Source of the DNA: Verrucomicrobiota bacterium
GTDB lineage: Bacteria > Verrucomicrobiota > Verrucomicrobiia > Opitutales > UBA953
Reading direction: 5' to 3'
Assembly (NCBI GenBank): GCA_016871415.1
Contig: VHDL01000004.1
Coordinates: 62,001-126,000 of the forward strand
DNA length: 64,000 nucleotides
Positions 21,366-30,584 of this stretch are shown here, piece after piece; positions within the stretch are counted from its first letter, which is position 1, and the number at the start of each line of letters is the position of its first letter. The notes under the pieces are model-generated. The model did not search any database, had not been told where the DNA came from, and saw nothing but the letters and a program-made list of their open reading frames with translations. Made by a program: the position numbers and the translations under genes.

Positions 21366-22229
21366 GTGACTCGACACGCCCTCATAATCGCCCTGCTGGC
21401 GGCCTCGTCCGTCCGGGGCGCGCCCGAGCCGGCCAGGCCGGTCACTTCCGGCTTCACGGTCACGACCGAAGGCGGGGTGGAGGGCAAGCAGGTGATTCAC
21501 TACGACGCCCAGGGTCGGCCGGTGGGCGGCAATGTCCCGGCGCCTCCCATGAAACTCCGCGGCGACGGTCAGGCTCCTGTCGCCGCCCCCGCGGCTCCGT
21601 CCGGAGGCAAGGTGGCCGCGCCCGCTCCCGTCCCGGTCGAGGGTCCGCGCGGCATGGTCACTTCCGACGGCCGCAAGCTGCCCTTCGCCATGCAGGGGCA
21701 AGGCGTGAAGAAGGTCGACCCCGGCGTCGATCCCGACTCCGCGCTCCGCTCCGTCGGCAAGTCCAATGACCTGACCTCGCGCAAGTTCGGCACCTCGAAG
21801 GCCGCGATCGACATGGACCCCCGCTATTCCCGTTCCGAACTTCTGACGCTCGAATCGTGGCACGGTCGTTTCGACACCTTCGGCCGTCCGAAGGCCGAGA
21901 TCGAGCTGCGCGATGACCTCGGCGCGGAAGTGCGCCCGAGGAACACGATCACCGTCAAGGCCTATGAGAGGGAGGCCTCCCCGTTGTCCGGCGCCGTGGC
22001 CACGGTCACGGGATTCGACAATCGCGAGAGCCCGCGCATGACCGAGGCCATCGACACGACCGCTCGCGCGCCCAAGCTCGCCGACCGTGCGGCGAAGTCC
22101 CTCGACCAGATTTCGATGCAGGACATCAACCGCTTCCAGTTCCGACGCAGCCGGTCCGACGCTCCGGGCATCCCGACGGTCAGACCCGGGTCAGAAACCA
22201 TCCAAACGACTGGTTCTGAGCGGCGTTAG
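21366..22229 (+). CDS. secreted protein of unknown function
   Basis: 287 residues from a GTG start. A short signal peptide (TRHALIIALLAASSVRGAPE) is followed by a Pro/Ala-rich linker (about 60-95) and a polar, probably partly disordered body with no motif I recognise. Features include DMDPRYSRSELLTLESWHGR and a C-terminal Arg/Ser-rich tail. A possible hairpin (GGGGG/CCCCC around a TTTCTT loop, about 21338-21354) separates it from glgP, so it may have its own promoter. Codon use is like its neighbours, and no overlapping frame explains the region better, so it is probably real. Confidence 0.65.
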   Translation: MTRHALIIALLAASSVRGAPEPARPVTSGFTVTTEGGVEGKQVIHYDAQGRPVGGNVPAPPMKLRGDGQAPVAAPAAPSGGKVAAPAPVPVEGPRGMVTSDGRKLPFAMQGQGVKKVDPGVDPDSALRSVGKSNDLTSRKFGTSKAAIDMDPRYSRSELLTLESWHGRFDTFGRPKAEIELRDDLGAEVRPRNTITVKAYEREASPLSGAVATVTGFDNRESPRMTEAIDTTARAPKLADRAAKSLDQISMQDINRFQFRRSRSDAPGIPTVRPGSETIQTTGSERR

Positions 22230-22288
22230 ACGGTTTTTCGCCTCGCACGGGGGGAGGGGTGGGGTTATCCCTCCGCCCTTCGACCCGC

Positions 22289-23497
22289 ATGAGCGAACCC
22301 CAATCCAGACCCTCCGGCAACGGGGTGAGCGACCTGGAGGTCAAGGACGGCCAGATCATTTTCGACGCCGTCTGGTCCAGCCTAGAGAAGGAGTTCGGCC
22401 GGTCCAAGCTCTCCTTCCCGCGGGAGATCTTCTGGCTCAACGGCGCCCCGGGCGCGGGCAAGGGGACGAACACGGAGTTCATCCTGCAGTATCGCGATTA
22501 CGACGCCCGTCCGATCGTGATCAGCGACCTGCTCTCCAGTCCCGAGGCCCGCAAGCGCATCGATGCCGGCATGCTGGTCGGCGACCGCGAGGTGGTCGAG
22601 CTGCTGTTCCGCAAGCTGCTCGAGCCTCAGTATGTCAGCGGTGCCGTCGTCGACGGCTTCCCGCGCTCGATGGTCCAGGTGGAGTGCCTCAAGCATCTCT
22701 TCGCCCGTCTCAACGACCTGCGGCAGGAGTTCCGCGGCACGCCGGAGTCCACCCGGTTCCCCAAGCCGCACTTCCACATCCTCGTCCTCTTCGTCGACGA
22801 GAACGAATCGGTCCGTCGTCAAATCAAGCGTGGACGGGAGGCGCTCGAGGCCAACGAGAAGGCCGTCCGCGAGGGCCTTCCGCCGCCCTTCGAAGTGCGC
22901 AAGACGGACCTCAGCGAGGAGGCGGCCCGCAACCGCTACCGGGTCTTCAAGGAGCGCACCTATGAGCCGCTCCAGTCGCTGCGGAATATCTTCCACTACC
23001 ACTTCATCAATGCCCAGGGCACACTGCCCGAGGTGCAGGCGCGCATCATCAAGGAGCTGCAGTATCAGAGCTCGCTCGAGCTGTCCGAGGAGAGCCACGA
23101 CCTCATCTCGCCCATCCCGCTGGCCTCGCAGATCGTCCAGCATGCTCGCCAGGACCTCGTGCGCCGGCTCGATGACTACGCCGAGCGCAACACAGTCATC
23201 TTTCAGGCGGTCGTCGACCTGATACAGACGAAGTTCCTGACAATCATCCGCGCCCACGCGATCTCCGGCCAGGCGCACGTCAACATCGAGACCCCGGTCT
23301 TCGACGACCCGCTCGCGATCTCGATGTTCATCGACATCTTCTCCGAGCGCGGCTTCCACGCCGTGGTCGACCAGCACCGCATCGAGATCCCCGAGACCAT
23401 CGTCGCCGGTACCGGCAAGGTGATCACGCGCGTCAAGAAGGTCTGGCGCGTCTCAATCCGTTTCGAAGGCTCCGAGATCCGCCGCGGCGGCGCCTGA
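22289..23497 (+). CDS. nucleoside monophosphate kinase (adenylate-kinase-like) with C-terminal extension
   Basis: 402 residues. A P-loop FWLNGAPGAGKGT (about 48-60) and an adenylate-kinase-like core follow: VVDGFPRSMVQVECL, ILVLFVDENESVRRQIKRG, and a LID-like segment up to RYRVFKERTYEPLQ. The core ends near residue 260. The last 140 residues (helical QIVQHARQDLVRRLDDYAER..., then strands ending KKVWRVSIRFEG) do not belong to adenylate kinase. A typical Adk is about 215 residues. It probably phosphorylates a nucleotide monophosphate, but specificity is unknown. The ATG at 22289 (MSEPQSR) fits better than the GTG at 22259. Confidence 0.8.
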   Translation: MSEPQSRPSGNGVSDLEVKDGQIIFDAVWSSLEKEFGRSKLSFPREIFWLNGAPGAGKGTNTEFILQYRDYDARPIVISDLLSSPEARKRIDAGMLVGDREVVELLFRKLLEPQYVSGAVVDGFPRSMVQVECLKHLFARLNDLRQEFRGTPESTRFPKPHFHILVLFVDENESVRRQIKRGREALEANEKAVREGLPPPFEVRKTDLSEEAARNRYRVFKERTYEPLQSLRNIFHYHFINAQGTLPEVQARIIKELQYQSSLELSEESHDLISPIPLASQIVQHARQDLVRRLDDYAERNTVIFQAVVDLIQTKFLTIIRAHAISGQAHVNIETPVFDDPLAISMFIDIFSERGFHAVVDQHRIEIPETIVAGTGKVITRVKKVWRVSIRFEGSEIRRGGA

Positions 23498-23570
23498 GCC
23501 TGTCGTTCACGCGGCGCTTCGTCGGATCGGTGGCGTGGTGGGCGGCTTCAGGCGACGCGGCGCCCTCTGG

Positions 23571-24611
23571 TCATTCCTTGAGAAGTCCGACCATGGCCCG
23601 GCCCATTGCCTCGCCCACGTCCATGTAGGTCTCGGCGTTGCCGTTGTAGTGGCTGTTGCCCGAGCCCCCTTTGGATAGCGGGTGCGCGTATACCGTCGCG
23701 ACGTTGCCTTTGAATTCAGGGTATTTGCCGTAAGCGCCGTCGACCGCCAGTTGGGCGTCGAGGATACGGCCGCCGTTGCCGGAGGATCCTTTCGTGGCTT
23801 CGCCCAGCGTCGCGAGGACGAACTTGGCCTGCGGGGCCTCGAAATCCTTGCGCAGCTGCTTGATGAAGCGGACGAGGTTGACCTCGTAGGCGGCGGCGTG
23901 CCCGGCGCTGCCGCCGTCCTTCTCACCCTGCCAGAAGAAGAAGCCCGCTACCTCGTAGCTTTGCGCTCCAGGGCAGTGCTTAGGGAACTCCGCCAGGATC
24001 TTCTTCGCGTTGGCCACGTCGTCGTCATATTGTTTCCCAGCGTACCATTCGATGGGCTTACCCTTCTTATCGAGCCAGGCCGCGGGGGGAGGCGTTTCGA
24101 CGCCTTTCATCGGGTCGGCCGGCCAGACGTCGGGCTTTTCCTTGTAGGCCGCATGGACCTTGCCTTCGAGCAGAGTACGCCCGCTGCCGGGCGGGAGCAG
24201 GTCCCATCCCAAGCTGCGGTTACCGATGCAGCTCTTGAGCAGCATCACGGTCTCCGGAACGGCGTCGCCCAGGGCGTGTCCGATGCCGAGCTCGGGGCCG
24301 AGCGTGCGGCCGCTGACCTTCAGCCATTCGTCGTTGAAGATCTGCATGGCGCCGTTGCGACCGACCATCACGCGCACGTGACGGACGTCCTCGCGGGCTT
24401 TCCAGGCGCCCTGCGCATCTACCAGGTAAGGGTAGAGCTTCTTCGTCTTGACCGCATGTTCCAGAGAGCCGGCCGGGCCGGTGACCTTGCCGAGGCCGAC
24501 CATGTTGGATTGGCCCAGGAGAATGAACACCTTGACCGGCTTGGGGGCGTCGGCCTGCGGCAAGGCCGGCGAGGCGGCCAGCAGGAGCGCGAGGATGAGC
24601 AAGGATCGCAT
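23571..24611 (-). CDS. secreted carbohydrate esterase, sialate O-acetylesterase-like (SGNH)
   Basis: 346 residues with a signal peptide (MRSLLILALLLAASPALPQA). The SGNH block I motif is LLGQSNMVGLG, containing the nucleophile Ser; the later FFFWQGEKDGG block and NSHYNGNAETY (candidate catalytic His) complete the SASA/DUF303 fold. Such enzymes deacetylate xylan, sialic acid or other acetylated glycans in the periplasm or outside. It lies 4 bp after the preceding hydrolase gene, so the two esterases are a bicistronic unit. The substrate is not shown by the sequence. Confidence 0.85.
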   Translation of the reverse strand: MRSLLILALLLAASPALPQADAPKPVKVFILLGQSNMVGLGKVTGPAGSLEHAVKTKKLYPYLVDAQGAWKAREDVRHVRVMVGRNGAMQIFNDEWLKVSGRTLGPELGIGHALGDAVPETVMLLKSCIGNRSLGWDLLPPGSGRTLLEGKVHAAYKEKPDVWPADPMKGVETPPPAAWLDKKGKPIEWYAGKQYDDDVANAKKILAEFPKHCPGAQSYEVAGFFFWQGEKDGGSAGHAAAYEVNLVRFIKQLRKDFEAPQAKFVLATLGEATKGSSGNGGRILDAQLAVDGAYGKYPEFKGNVATVYAHPLSKGGSGNSHYNGNAETYMDVGEAMGRAMVGLLKE

Positions 24612-24615
24612 CGTC

Positions 24616-25488
24616 TTATTTGGCGGCCTTCAGGAAGCCTTCGGCGCCCATCCATTCGGCGGCGACGTTGGTCCAGGCGTCGACCGGGAACTTCGTCAGG
24701 CGCGTGCCGAAGCCGTGGCCGCCCTTGGAGTAGACGTGGATCTCGGCCGGAAGGTTCTGGCGCTTGTATTCGAGGTAGAGGCGGGCGGCTTCGATCGGAT
24801 TGGCGCCGTCGTTGTGCGCGACCACGAAGAAGCAGGGCGGGGCGTCGGCCGGGACGCTGAAGCCCTCGCGGAACTTGGTCTTGTCCTCCTTCTCGAGGAA
24901 ACCGCCGCCGTAGACGAAGATCGTGAAGTCCGGGCCGCGCGGGTCGTCCACGCCGGGCTTCTGTTCGTAGGTGCGGGGCGTGCGGTCCCAGGAGGCGTGG
25001 CCGACGAGGTTGGCGCCGGCGGAGAAGCCGATCACGCCGACGCGCTTGGGGTCGACGTTCCATTCCTTCGCGTGGGCGCGGACGAGGCCGAGCGAGCGCT
25101 GCAGGTCCTGGACGGGAAAATCATGCGGCAGGGTCTCGTCCGCGGTCGGGGTGCGGTAGCGCAGGAGCACGGCCGTGACGCCGATGCGGTTAAGCCATTC
25201 GCAGACGCCGGAGCCTTCATTCTTGGTCGAGAGGAACCAGTAGCCGCCGCCCGGACAGACGATGACCGCGGCGCCGTTCGGGTTGGCAGCCGGGTAGACC
25301 GTGATCGAAGGCTCGTTGATGAACGTCTCGCGTCCCGGCTGGTTGCCTTTCGGACCGATGCGCTCGAGCACCGTCTTGGACGGAGCGACGCGTTTGCCCG
25401 GGACGCCTTCGGGCCAGAGGGGCAGGACGGTTTCGGCGGCGCCGGCGGTGGTCGCCAAGGCCAGGAGCAAGAGCGTGAGGAAGCGCAT
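24616..25488 (-). CDS. secreted alpha/beta hydrolase (acetyl-xylan-esterase/lipase type)
   Basis: 290 residues with a signal peptide (MRFLTLLLLALATTAGAAE). The oxyanion-hole region VIVCPGGGYWFLS precedes the nucleophile elbow GFSAGANL. A later Asp (DAPPCFFVVAHNDGANP region) and His in KGGHGFGTRL complete the triad. This architecture matches BD-FAE/acetyl-esterase-like enzymes common in polysaccharide-degrading Verrucomicrobia. It is first of a two-gene unit with the SGNH esterase. Its exact ester substrate is unknown. Confidence 0.87.
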   Translation of the reverse strand: MRFLTLLLLALATTAGAAETVLPLWPEGVPGKRVAPSKTVLERIGPKGNQPGRETFINEPSITVYPAANPNGAAVIVCPGGGYWFLSTKNEGSGVCEWLNRIGVTAVLLRYRTPTADETLPHDFPVQDLQRSLGLVRAHAKEWNVDPKRVGVIGFSAGANLVGHASWDRTPRTYEQKPGVDDPRGPDFTIFVYGGGFLEKEDKTKFREGFSVPADAPPCFFVVAHNDGANPIEAARLYLEYKRQNLPAEIHVYSKGGHGFGTRLTKFPVDAWTNVAAEWMGAEGFLKAAK

Positions 25489-25531
25489 CGGGGTAAGGGT
25501 AGGACAGCATACCTCGACGGAGGTGCCAAAC

Positions 25532-25559
25532 TAAGAAGCGGCCGAGGGGCCGCTTCTTA
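25532..25559 (-). terminator. intrinsic terminator after the superoxide dismutase gene
   Basis: Perfect 12-bp stem TAAGAAGCGGCC and its complement with a GAGG loop, 21 bp after the stop at 25581. On the minus strand it is followed by GTTTGGC. It also separates sodA from the downstream esterase pair, which would then need its own promoter. Confidence 0.65.
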
Positions 25560-25580
25560 AGACCGATATGGCGAGACGCC

Positions 25581-26306
25581 TCAGGCGATGGCCTTGACGT
25601 AGATCTCGTTGGCCTTCTTCCAGTCGACGACCTTCCAGAAGGCGTCCACGTAGTCGGGGCGGCGGTTCTGGTACTTGAGGTAGTAGGCGTGTTCCCAGAC
25701 GTCGAGGGCGAGCACCGGGGTGCCGTTCACGTCGGCGACGCCCTTCATGAGGGGGCTGTCCTGGTTCGGCGTGGAGGTCACCGCGATGGACTTGTCGGCT
25801 TTGACGACGAGCCAGGCCCAGCCGGAGCCGAAGCGGGTGGTCGCCGCGGTCTTGAAGGCGGCCTTGAGGCCCTTCTCGCCTTCGAGACCACCGAAGGCCT
25901 TCTGGATGGCTTCACCGAGGGTGCCGACGGGTTCGCCGCCGCCGTTCGGGGAGAGGATGTTCCAGAAGAAGGTGTGGTTGGCGTGGCCGCCGGCGTTGTT
26001 ACGGACGGCGGTCCGGATGGACTCGGGCACCTTGGAGAGGTCGGCGATGAGCGCGTTGACGTCGGCCGTGGCGGCGAAGCTGGCTTCCTTGGCGAGCGCG
26101 GCGTTGAGGTTGGTCACGTAAGCGTTGTGATGCTTGCCGTGATGGATCTCCATCGTCATCTGGTCGATGTGAGGCTCGAGGGCGTTGTGGGCGTAGGGCA
26201 GGGGCGCGAGGGTGTAGCTCATGGTGGAAAATTTGGCGTCGAGGCGTGACGTCATGGCGAAAGCCGCTGCGGCGGCAGTGCCAGTGATGAAGTCACGACG
26301 AAGCAT
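25581..26306 (-). CDS. sodA: superoxide dismutase (Mn type) with Tat-like signal
   Basis: 241 residues from ATG 26306. The N terminus [18 protein letters not shown] has a twin-arginine pattern (RRDFI) and a hydrophobic stretch. After about 28 residues comes [20 protein letters not shown], nearly identical to the start of cytosolic SodA. Metal ligands are in [20 protein letters not shown], and [15 protein letters not shown] and NQDSP favour Mn over Fe specificity. It dismutates superoxide, here probably in the periplasm. An internal start at ATG 26222 would give a cytosolic form. No ribosome site is clear at either start. Confidence 0.92.
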   Translation of the reverse strand: MLRRDFITGTAAAAAFAMTSRLDAKFSTMSYTLAPLPYAHNALEPHIDQMTMEIHHGKHHNAYVTNLNAALAKEASFAATADVNALIADLSKVPESIRTAVRNNAGGHANHTFFWNILSPNGGGEPVGTLGEAIQKAFGGLEGEKGLKAAFKTAATTRFGSGWAWLVVKADKSIAVTSTPNQDSPLMKGVADVNGTPVLALDVWEHAYYLKYQNRRPDYVDAFWKVVDWKKANEIYVKAIA

Positions 26307-26338
26307 GGAGTTTGAACGATGCCGAAATGCAGTCCGGG

Positions 26339-26887
26339 TCAAGCCGTGCCGAGGTTATCGTTGCCCCGCTTGAGCTCGAAATAGGCACGAAGGATGTCGC
26401 GGCAGGGTCCTTCCAGAACCCCTCCGACCACGGTGACGCGGTGGTTGAGGCCGGGTAGCTCATGGAGGGCGAACGCCCCGCCCATGCAGCCCATCTTGGG
26501 GTCGCCCCAGCCATGGACGACCCTTCCGAGCCGGCTCATGATCGAGGCTCCGGCGCACATGGGGCAGGGCTCCTTGGTCACGTAGAGTTCACACTCGTTC
26601 AGCCGCCAGTCCCCGACCTTACGAGCGGCTTGGGTGATGGCCAGCATTTCCGCGTGGGCCGTCGGGTCCTTGGCGCGCTCGACCTCATTGTGCGCGGCTG
26701 CGATGACTTCTCCGGCCCTCACGATCACCGCCCCGATCGGCACCTCGTCGATGCGCCAGGCGTCCACGGCCAGGTTGAAGGCCAGGGACATGAAAAAGGT
26801 GTCGTCCCTGACCAGCTGTGAGGGGCGCAATTTCTCGAAGGGGCAGGGGAGCCCCTTTGAGCCGTCTTTTTCATCACCTGCCGACAT
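26339..26887 (-). CDS. tadA: tRNA-specific adenosine deaminase
   Basis: About 182 residues. The zinc site is TAHAEML (His78, Glu80) plus PCPMCAGA; the core [21 protein letters not shown] and [15 protein letters not shown] follow the TadA pattern. It deaminates A34 of tRNA-Arg(ACG) to inosine. The frame is open to 27130, but the longer version would reach back over infA; ATG 26887 gives a sensible N-terminal helix. It is divergent from infA with about 100 bp between starts, and it ends 32 bp before sodA begins. Guanine or cytosine deaminases are alternatives, but the motif spacing supports TadA. Confidence 0.87.
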   Translation of the reverse strand: MSAGDEKDGSKGLPCPFEKLRPSQLVRDDTFFMSLAFNLAVDAWRIDEVPIGAVIVRAGEVIAAAHNEVERAKDPTAHAEMLAITQAARKVGDWRLNECELYVTKEPCPMCAGASIMSRLGRVVHGWGDPKMGCMGGAFALHELPGLNHRVTVVGGVLEGPCRDILRAYFELKRGNDNLGTA

Positions 26888-26987
26888 AGGGGGAGAATCC
26901 CTGCGCTCACGTGCTTGGCAAGAGCTGTCAGGTCGACCGAAGGGTGATTGACTCCCGCAACCCTGCCTCCCTACTTCGATGCACCGA

Positions 26988-27248
26988 ATGGCTGAAGAAC
27001 CCGTAATCGAACTCGAAGGCAAAATCCTCCAGGTGCTCCCTGGAACCATGTTCCGCATCGAGCTTCCCAACAAACACGTGGTTCTGGGCAGGATTTCCGG
27101 ACGCCTTCGCAAGAACTTCATCCGCATCAATCCGGGCGATCGCGTGAAGATCGAGATGAGCCCCTCCGATCTTACTCAGGCTCGTATCGTCTTTCGTCTC
27201 AAGGAGACGTCCAGGCCCACCGACCCTCCGCCACCTAGGAGGCGTTGA
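26988..27248 (+). CDS. infA: translation initiation factor IF-1
   Basis: 86 residues with the S1-type OB fold: [39 protein letters not shown], and [20 protein letters not shown]. It binds the A site of the 30S subunit during initiation. A start at ATG 26979 (MHRMAEEP) is also in frame; [11 protein letters not shown] fits the family better. The C terminus carries a short Pro/Arg tail ([10 protein letters not shown]) beyond the usual 72 residues. The gene stands alone rather than in a ribosomal-protein operon. Confidence 0.95.
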   Translation: MAEEPVIELEGKILQVLPGTMFRIELPNKHVVLGRISGRLRKNFIRINPGDRVKIEMSPSDLTQARIVFRLKETSRPTDPPPPRRR

Positions 27249-27336
27249 GGCTCTTTGATGACCTGGTGCCCCGGGTTTTTCTTGAAAAGCACGGAGTTAT
27301 ACATTCCATCATTACTAATCTAATCATCATTAAGCC

Positions 27337-28314
27337 ATGCCCGTCTACAACAGCATCCTTGACACCATCGGTCGCACCCCGCTCGTCCGCCTCAATCGTG
27401 TCACCGAGGGCCTCAAGGCCGAGGTGCTGGTGAAGATGGAGTTCTTCAACCCGCTCTCGAGCGTCAAGGACCGCATCGGTCGTGCGATGGTCGATGCCGC
27501 CGAGCGTGACGGTCACCTTAAGCCCGGAGGCACGATCGTCGAGCCCACTTCCGGCAACACGGGCATCGCCCTGGCTTTCGTGGCCGCCGCTCGCGGCTAC
27601 CGTTGCATCCTGACCATGCCCGAGACGATGTCGATCGAGCGTCGCGTGCTGCTCCGTCTGCTCGGCGCTGAAATCGTCCTGACTCCCGGTGCCAAGGGCA
27701 TGCGCGGTGCCATCGAGCGTGCCACGCAGATCCGCGACGAATCGAAGGGCGCGGCTTACATGCCGATGCAGTTCGACAATCCCGCTAATCCCGAGGTCCA
27801 CCGCCGCACTACCGCCGAGGAGATCTGGAATGACACCGCCGGCAAGGTCGACATGATCGTCTCCGGCGTCGGCACGGGAGGCACCATCACTGGCGTCGCT
27901 TCCGTCATCAAGAGCCGTAATCCGCACTTCAAGGCCGTCGCCGTCGAGCCCTCTGCCAGCCCTGTCATCACCCAGACCCGCTCCTCCCAGCCCGTGCAGC
28001 CCGCTCCCCACAAGATCCAGGGCATCGGCGCAGGCTTCGTGCCCAAGAACTGCGACCTTTCGCTCGTCGACGACGTGATTCAGGTTAGCAATGAGGACGC
28101 CTTCGCCACCGCGCAGGATGTCTCCGTGCGCGAAGGCCTCGCGGTCGGCATCTCCTCGGGCGCCAACATCTGGGCCGCCATCCAGCTGGCCAAGCGTCCG
28201 GAGTTCGCCGGCAAGCGCATCGTCACGATCGCCTGCTCGCCCAGCGAACGCTACCTGTCCACCGCGCTCGCCGAGAAGGTGCGCGCGGAGGTCACGGCGC
28301 TCACGTCTTCCTAA
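27337..28314 (+). CDS. cysK: cysteine synthase A
   Basis: 325 residues, normal for CysK. The pyridoxal-phosphate lysine is K44 in [11 protein letters not shown]; the substrate loop is [10 protein letters not shown]; the phosphate loop is [10 protein letters not shown]. The segment [13 protein letters not shown] matches O-acetylserine sulfhydrylases rather than cystathionine beta-synthase. It makes cysteine from O-acetylserine and sulfide. The 88-bp leader is unusually A/T-rich for this genome (TTGAAA at 27282, TATACA at 27298, TAATCTAATC further on), consistent with a promoter, although TTGAAA and TATACA are only 10 nt apart. Confidence 0.96.
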   Translation: MPVYNSILDTIGRTPLVRLNRVTEGLKAEVLVKMEFFNPLSSVKDRIGRAMVDAAERDGHLKPGGTIVEPTSGNTGIALAFVAAARGYRCILTMPETMSIERRVLLRLLGAEIVLTPGAKGMRGAIERATQIRDESKGAAYMPMQFDNPANPEVHRRTTAEEIWNDTAGKVDMIVSGVGTGGTITGVASVIKSRNPHFKAVAVEPSASPVITQTRSSQPVQPAPHKIQGIGAGFVPKNCDLSLVDDVIQVSNEDAFATAQDVSVREGLAVGISSGANIWAAIQLAKRPEFAGKRIVTIACSPSERYLSTALAEKVRAEVTALTSS

Positions 28315-28372
28315 GTCTGACGGGTCCTTGGGAGGGCCTCGCGTTCGCCTGAGGCGGGGTTACGCCACGCCC

Positions 28373-28398
28373 AGGGGCACGTGCGTCGTCGTGCCCCT
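28373..28398. repeat. hairpin in the cysK/UPF0261 convergent gap, REP-like
   Basis: 9-bp perfect stem AGGGGCACG/CGTGCCCCT with an 8-nt loop, about 60 bp after cysK and 40 bp before the converging gene's stop. The right flank GCCCCTACC and nearby GCCACGCCC recur at 42277-42340, another convergent gap. It may be a bidirectional terminator or a dispersed palindromic repeat. Confidence 0.5.
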
Positions 28399-28439
28399 AC
28401 CTTGCGGCCACCATGCGGCGACCGGGTCCAGTCTCTCTC

Positions 28440-29648
28440 TTACAATCGGCGGCTGATGAGCCTGATCAGCTCTTCGGCGCACGCCCGGGCGAAGGCCGGG
28501 TCATTGATCTCAAGGTCGAACTCCTTGACGGGGGTCCGCTTGCAGCCGTCACGAACGGCTCCGAACAGGGCCTCGTCCGCGGCCGCATCATGGAAGGGCT
28601 TTCCGGGTGCGGAGATCACGCTGATGGCCTTGCGCGGGATGAGCACGGTGGCGCCCGCTGTGCAGGCCTCGGCCTTGGCCGCGATGATGCGACCAAGTTC
28701 GGCGCATTCCTCCTTGGTCGTGCGCATCAGGGTCACCTGCGGGTTGTGCACGTAGAAATTGCGTCCCCTGAACTTCGCCGGCACGGAGGCCAGCTCGCCG
28801 AAGTTCACCATGTCCAGGCAGCCGGGCGCGATGACCGTTGGCACCTTGGCCTTGGCCGCGGCGTCCATGCGCTCAGGTCCTGCGTTGAGGACCCCGCCGA
28901 CAAGTTCGTCCGCCCACTCGGTGGTGGTGACGTCGAGCACGCCGGCGGTCAAGCCGCTCTCGATGACGGATTCCATGATGCGCCCGCCAGTGCCGGTGGC
29001 CGCGAAGACGAGCACTTCGAAGCCGGCGGCCTCGAGGAGCTTCTTTGCTTCCGTGACGCAGGCGGTCGTGTTGCCGAACTGGCTCGCGACCACCAGCGGA
29101 CGGTTGGACGCGGTTTCGGGTTCCGCTTCGACCATCCCGCAGATGGCGCCGGCGGCGCGGGTGAAGATGACCTTGGAAAGTCGGTTCAGTCCGGCGACGT
29201 CGGCGATGCTCGGCATCATCGTGATGTCCTTGGTGCCGAGGTAGGGCGCCACGTTGCCGGCGGCCAAGGTCGAGACCATCAGCTTGGGAAAGCCGAGGGG
29301 CAGGGCGCGCATGGCGGCGGTGGCGATGGCCGTACCTCCGCCTCCGCCGAGCGAGACGACGCCCTGGATGCGCCCTTCGGCGGCCAGCTTGGCGAGCATG
29401 ACCGGCGCGGCCTTGGTCATGGCGACGACGCATTCGCCGCGGTCCTGGCGGGCGATGAGCGCCGCGAGGTCGATGCCGGCCGCGGCCGCGACCACCTCCC
29501 GGGTCACGTCGGGCTTCACCGAAGGCGGCGCCCCGGTGCCGACGTCGATCAGCAGCGGCCGATGGCCCTGTCTGGTGATGAGGGCCGCGACAAACGCGTG
29601 CTCCTCGCCTTTCGAGTCGAGCGTGCCGAGGACCGCGATTGTCGCCAT
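28440..29648 (-). CDS. Tm-1-like ATP-binding protein (UPF0261)
   Basis: 402 residues. The N-terminal domain opens IAVLGTLDSKGEEHAFVAAL and contains ISLGGGGGTAIATAAMRALP-like glycine-rich sequence; the C-terminal half has VFAATGTGGRIMES. This matches UPF0261, related to the tomato Tm-1 virus-resistance protein, whose N domain binds ATP. The bacterial role is not established. It ends the two-gene unit begun by 29653-30525 (4-bp gap); the same two families form one fused protein in plant Tm-1, so a joint function is likely. Confidence 0.87.
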   Translation of the reverse strand: MATIAVLGTLDSKGEEHAFVAALITRQGHRPLLIDVGTGAPPSVKPDVTREVVAAAAGIDLAALIARQDRGECVVAMTKAAPVMLAKLAAEGRIQGVVSLGGGGGTAIATAAMRALPLGFPKLMVSTLAAGNVAPYLGTKDITMMPSIADVAGLNRLSKVIFTRAAGAICGMVEAEPETASNRPLVVASQFGNTTACVTEAKKLLEAAGFEVLVFAATGTGGRIMESVIESGLTAGVLDVTTTEWADELVGGVLNAGPERMDAAAKAKVPTVIAPGCLDMVNFGELASVPAKFRGRNFYVHNPQVTLMRTTKEECAELGRIIAAKAEACTAGATVLIPRKAISVISAPGKPFHDAAADEALFGAVRDGCKRTPVKEFDLEINDPAFARACAEELIRLISRRL

Positions 29649-29652
29649 GGGC

Positions 29653-30525
29653 TCAGAAGAACTTCCGCTTCACCGGGATCTGCTTGAAGCGCCTCGTGAG
29701 GTCGGTGAGCGACTGCTCCACCGCCATCCGCTCGAGGCTCGAGGCGCCGACGAAGCCGTCGCAGTCCGTGTGCTCATTGATGAAGGCGGCGTCATCCGGC
29801 GTGTTGATCGGTCCGCCGTGGCTGAGGAAGATGAGGTCGTTACGCGCGCCCTTGGCAGCGTTGATGATTTCCTGGGTGGCCTTGGCGGCGTCCGGCAGGG
29901 TCATGGTGGCGTTGGTCACGCCAATCGAGCCGCCGACCGTGGTGCCCACGTGCGCGATGATGACGTCGGCGCCGGCCTCGGCCATGGCCTTGGACTCGGC
30001 GGGCGAGCCGACGTAGACGATGGTGAACAGGCCCATGCGTCGGGCGAGGGCAACGGTTTCGAACTCCTTCTTCACGCTCATGCCGGTCTCCTCGAGGACC
30101 TGGCGGAACTTGCCGTCGACGATGGTGTGCGTGGGGAAGTTGTTGATGCCGGAGAAGCCCATGTCCTTCACCTTACCCAGCCAGTGCCACATGCGGCGGC
30201 GGGGGTCGGTGCAGTGCACGCCGCAGATGACGGGGATCTCCTCCACGACGGGCAGCACCTCGTATTCGCCGATCTCCATGGCGACGGCGTTGGCATCGCC
30301 GTAGGCCATCATGCCCGCGGTCGACCCGTGGCCGGCCATGCGGAAGCGGCCGGAATTGTAGACGATGACGAGGTCGGCGCCGCCTTTTTCGATGAACTTG
30401 GCCGAGATGCCGGTGCCCGCTCCGGCGGCGATGATCGGCCGGCCGGCTGACTTGGTCGCACGCAGGCGCTCCAGCATCTCCCCGCGCGTGTAAGGGTTAC
30501 CTTTTCCGGTCCAGGGGTTGGGCAT
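29653..30525 (-). CDS. TIM-barrel protein, phosphoenolpyruvate hydrolase-like family
   Basis: 290 residues, predicted TIM barrel: GRPIIAAGAGTGISAKFIEK, GGADLVIVYNSGRFRMAG, LPVVEEIPVICGVHCTDP, AGADVIIAHVGTTVGGSIG, and FLSHGGPINTPDDAAF. This is the family annotated as phosphoenolpyruvate hydrolase-like/IGPS-like and found as the C-terminal half of Tm-1 proteins. No enzymatic activity is firmly assigned for the bacterial form. It is the first gene of the unit, starting 59 bp from the divergent AraC regulator, which probably controls it. Confidence 0.85.
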   Translation of the reverse strand: MPNPWTGKGNPYTRGEMLERLRATKSAGRPIIAAGAGTGISAKFIEKGGADLVIVYNSGRFRMAGHGSTAGMMAYGDANAVAMEIGEYEVLPVVEEIPVICGVHCTDPRRRMWHWLGKVKDMGFSGINNFPTHTIVDGKFRQVLEETGMSVKKEFETVALARRMGLFTIVYVGSPAESKAMAEAGADVIIAHVGTTVGGSIGVTNATMTLPDAAKATQEIINAAKGARNDLIFLSHGGPINTPDDAAFINEHTDCDGFVGASSLERMAVEQSLTDLTRRFKQIPVKRKFF

Positions 30526-30584
30526 TGTGAGGGTGGGTTGGAAAGCTCGCCTAGCCGGGGGTTGCCAGCGTCGGACAGGCGGCT

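Noticed and set aside
27282-27303. TTGAAA/TATACA promoter for cysK
   Set aside because: Spacing of 10 nt is too short for a sigma-70 promoter; reported only as an A/T-rich leader.
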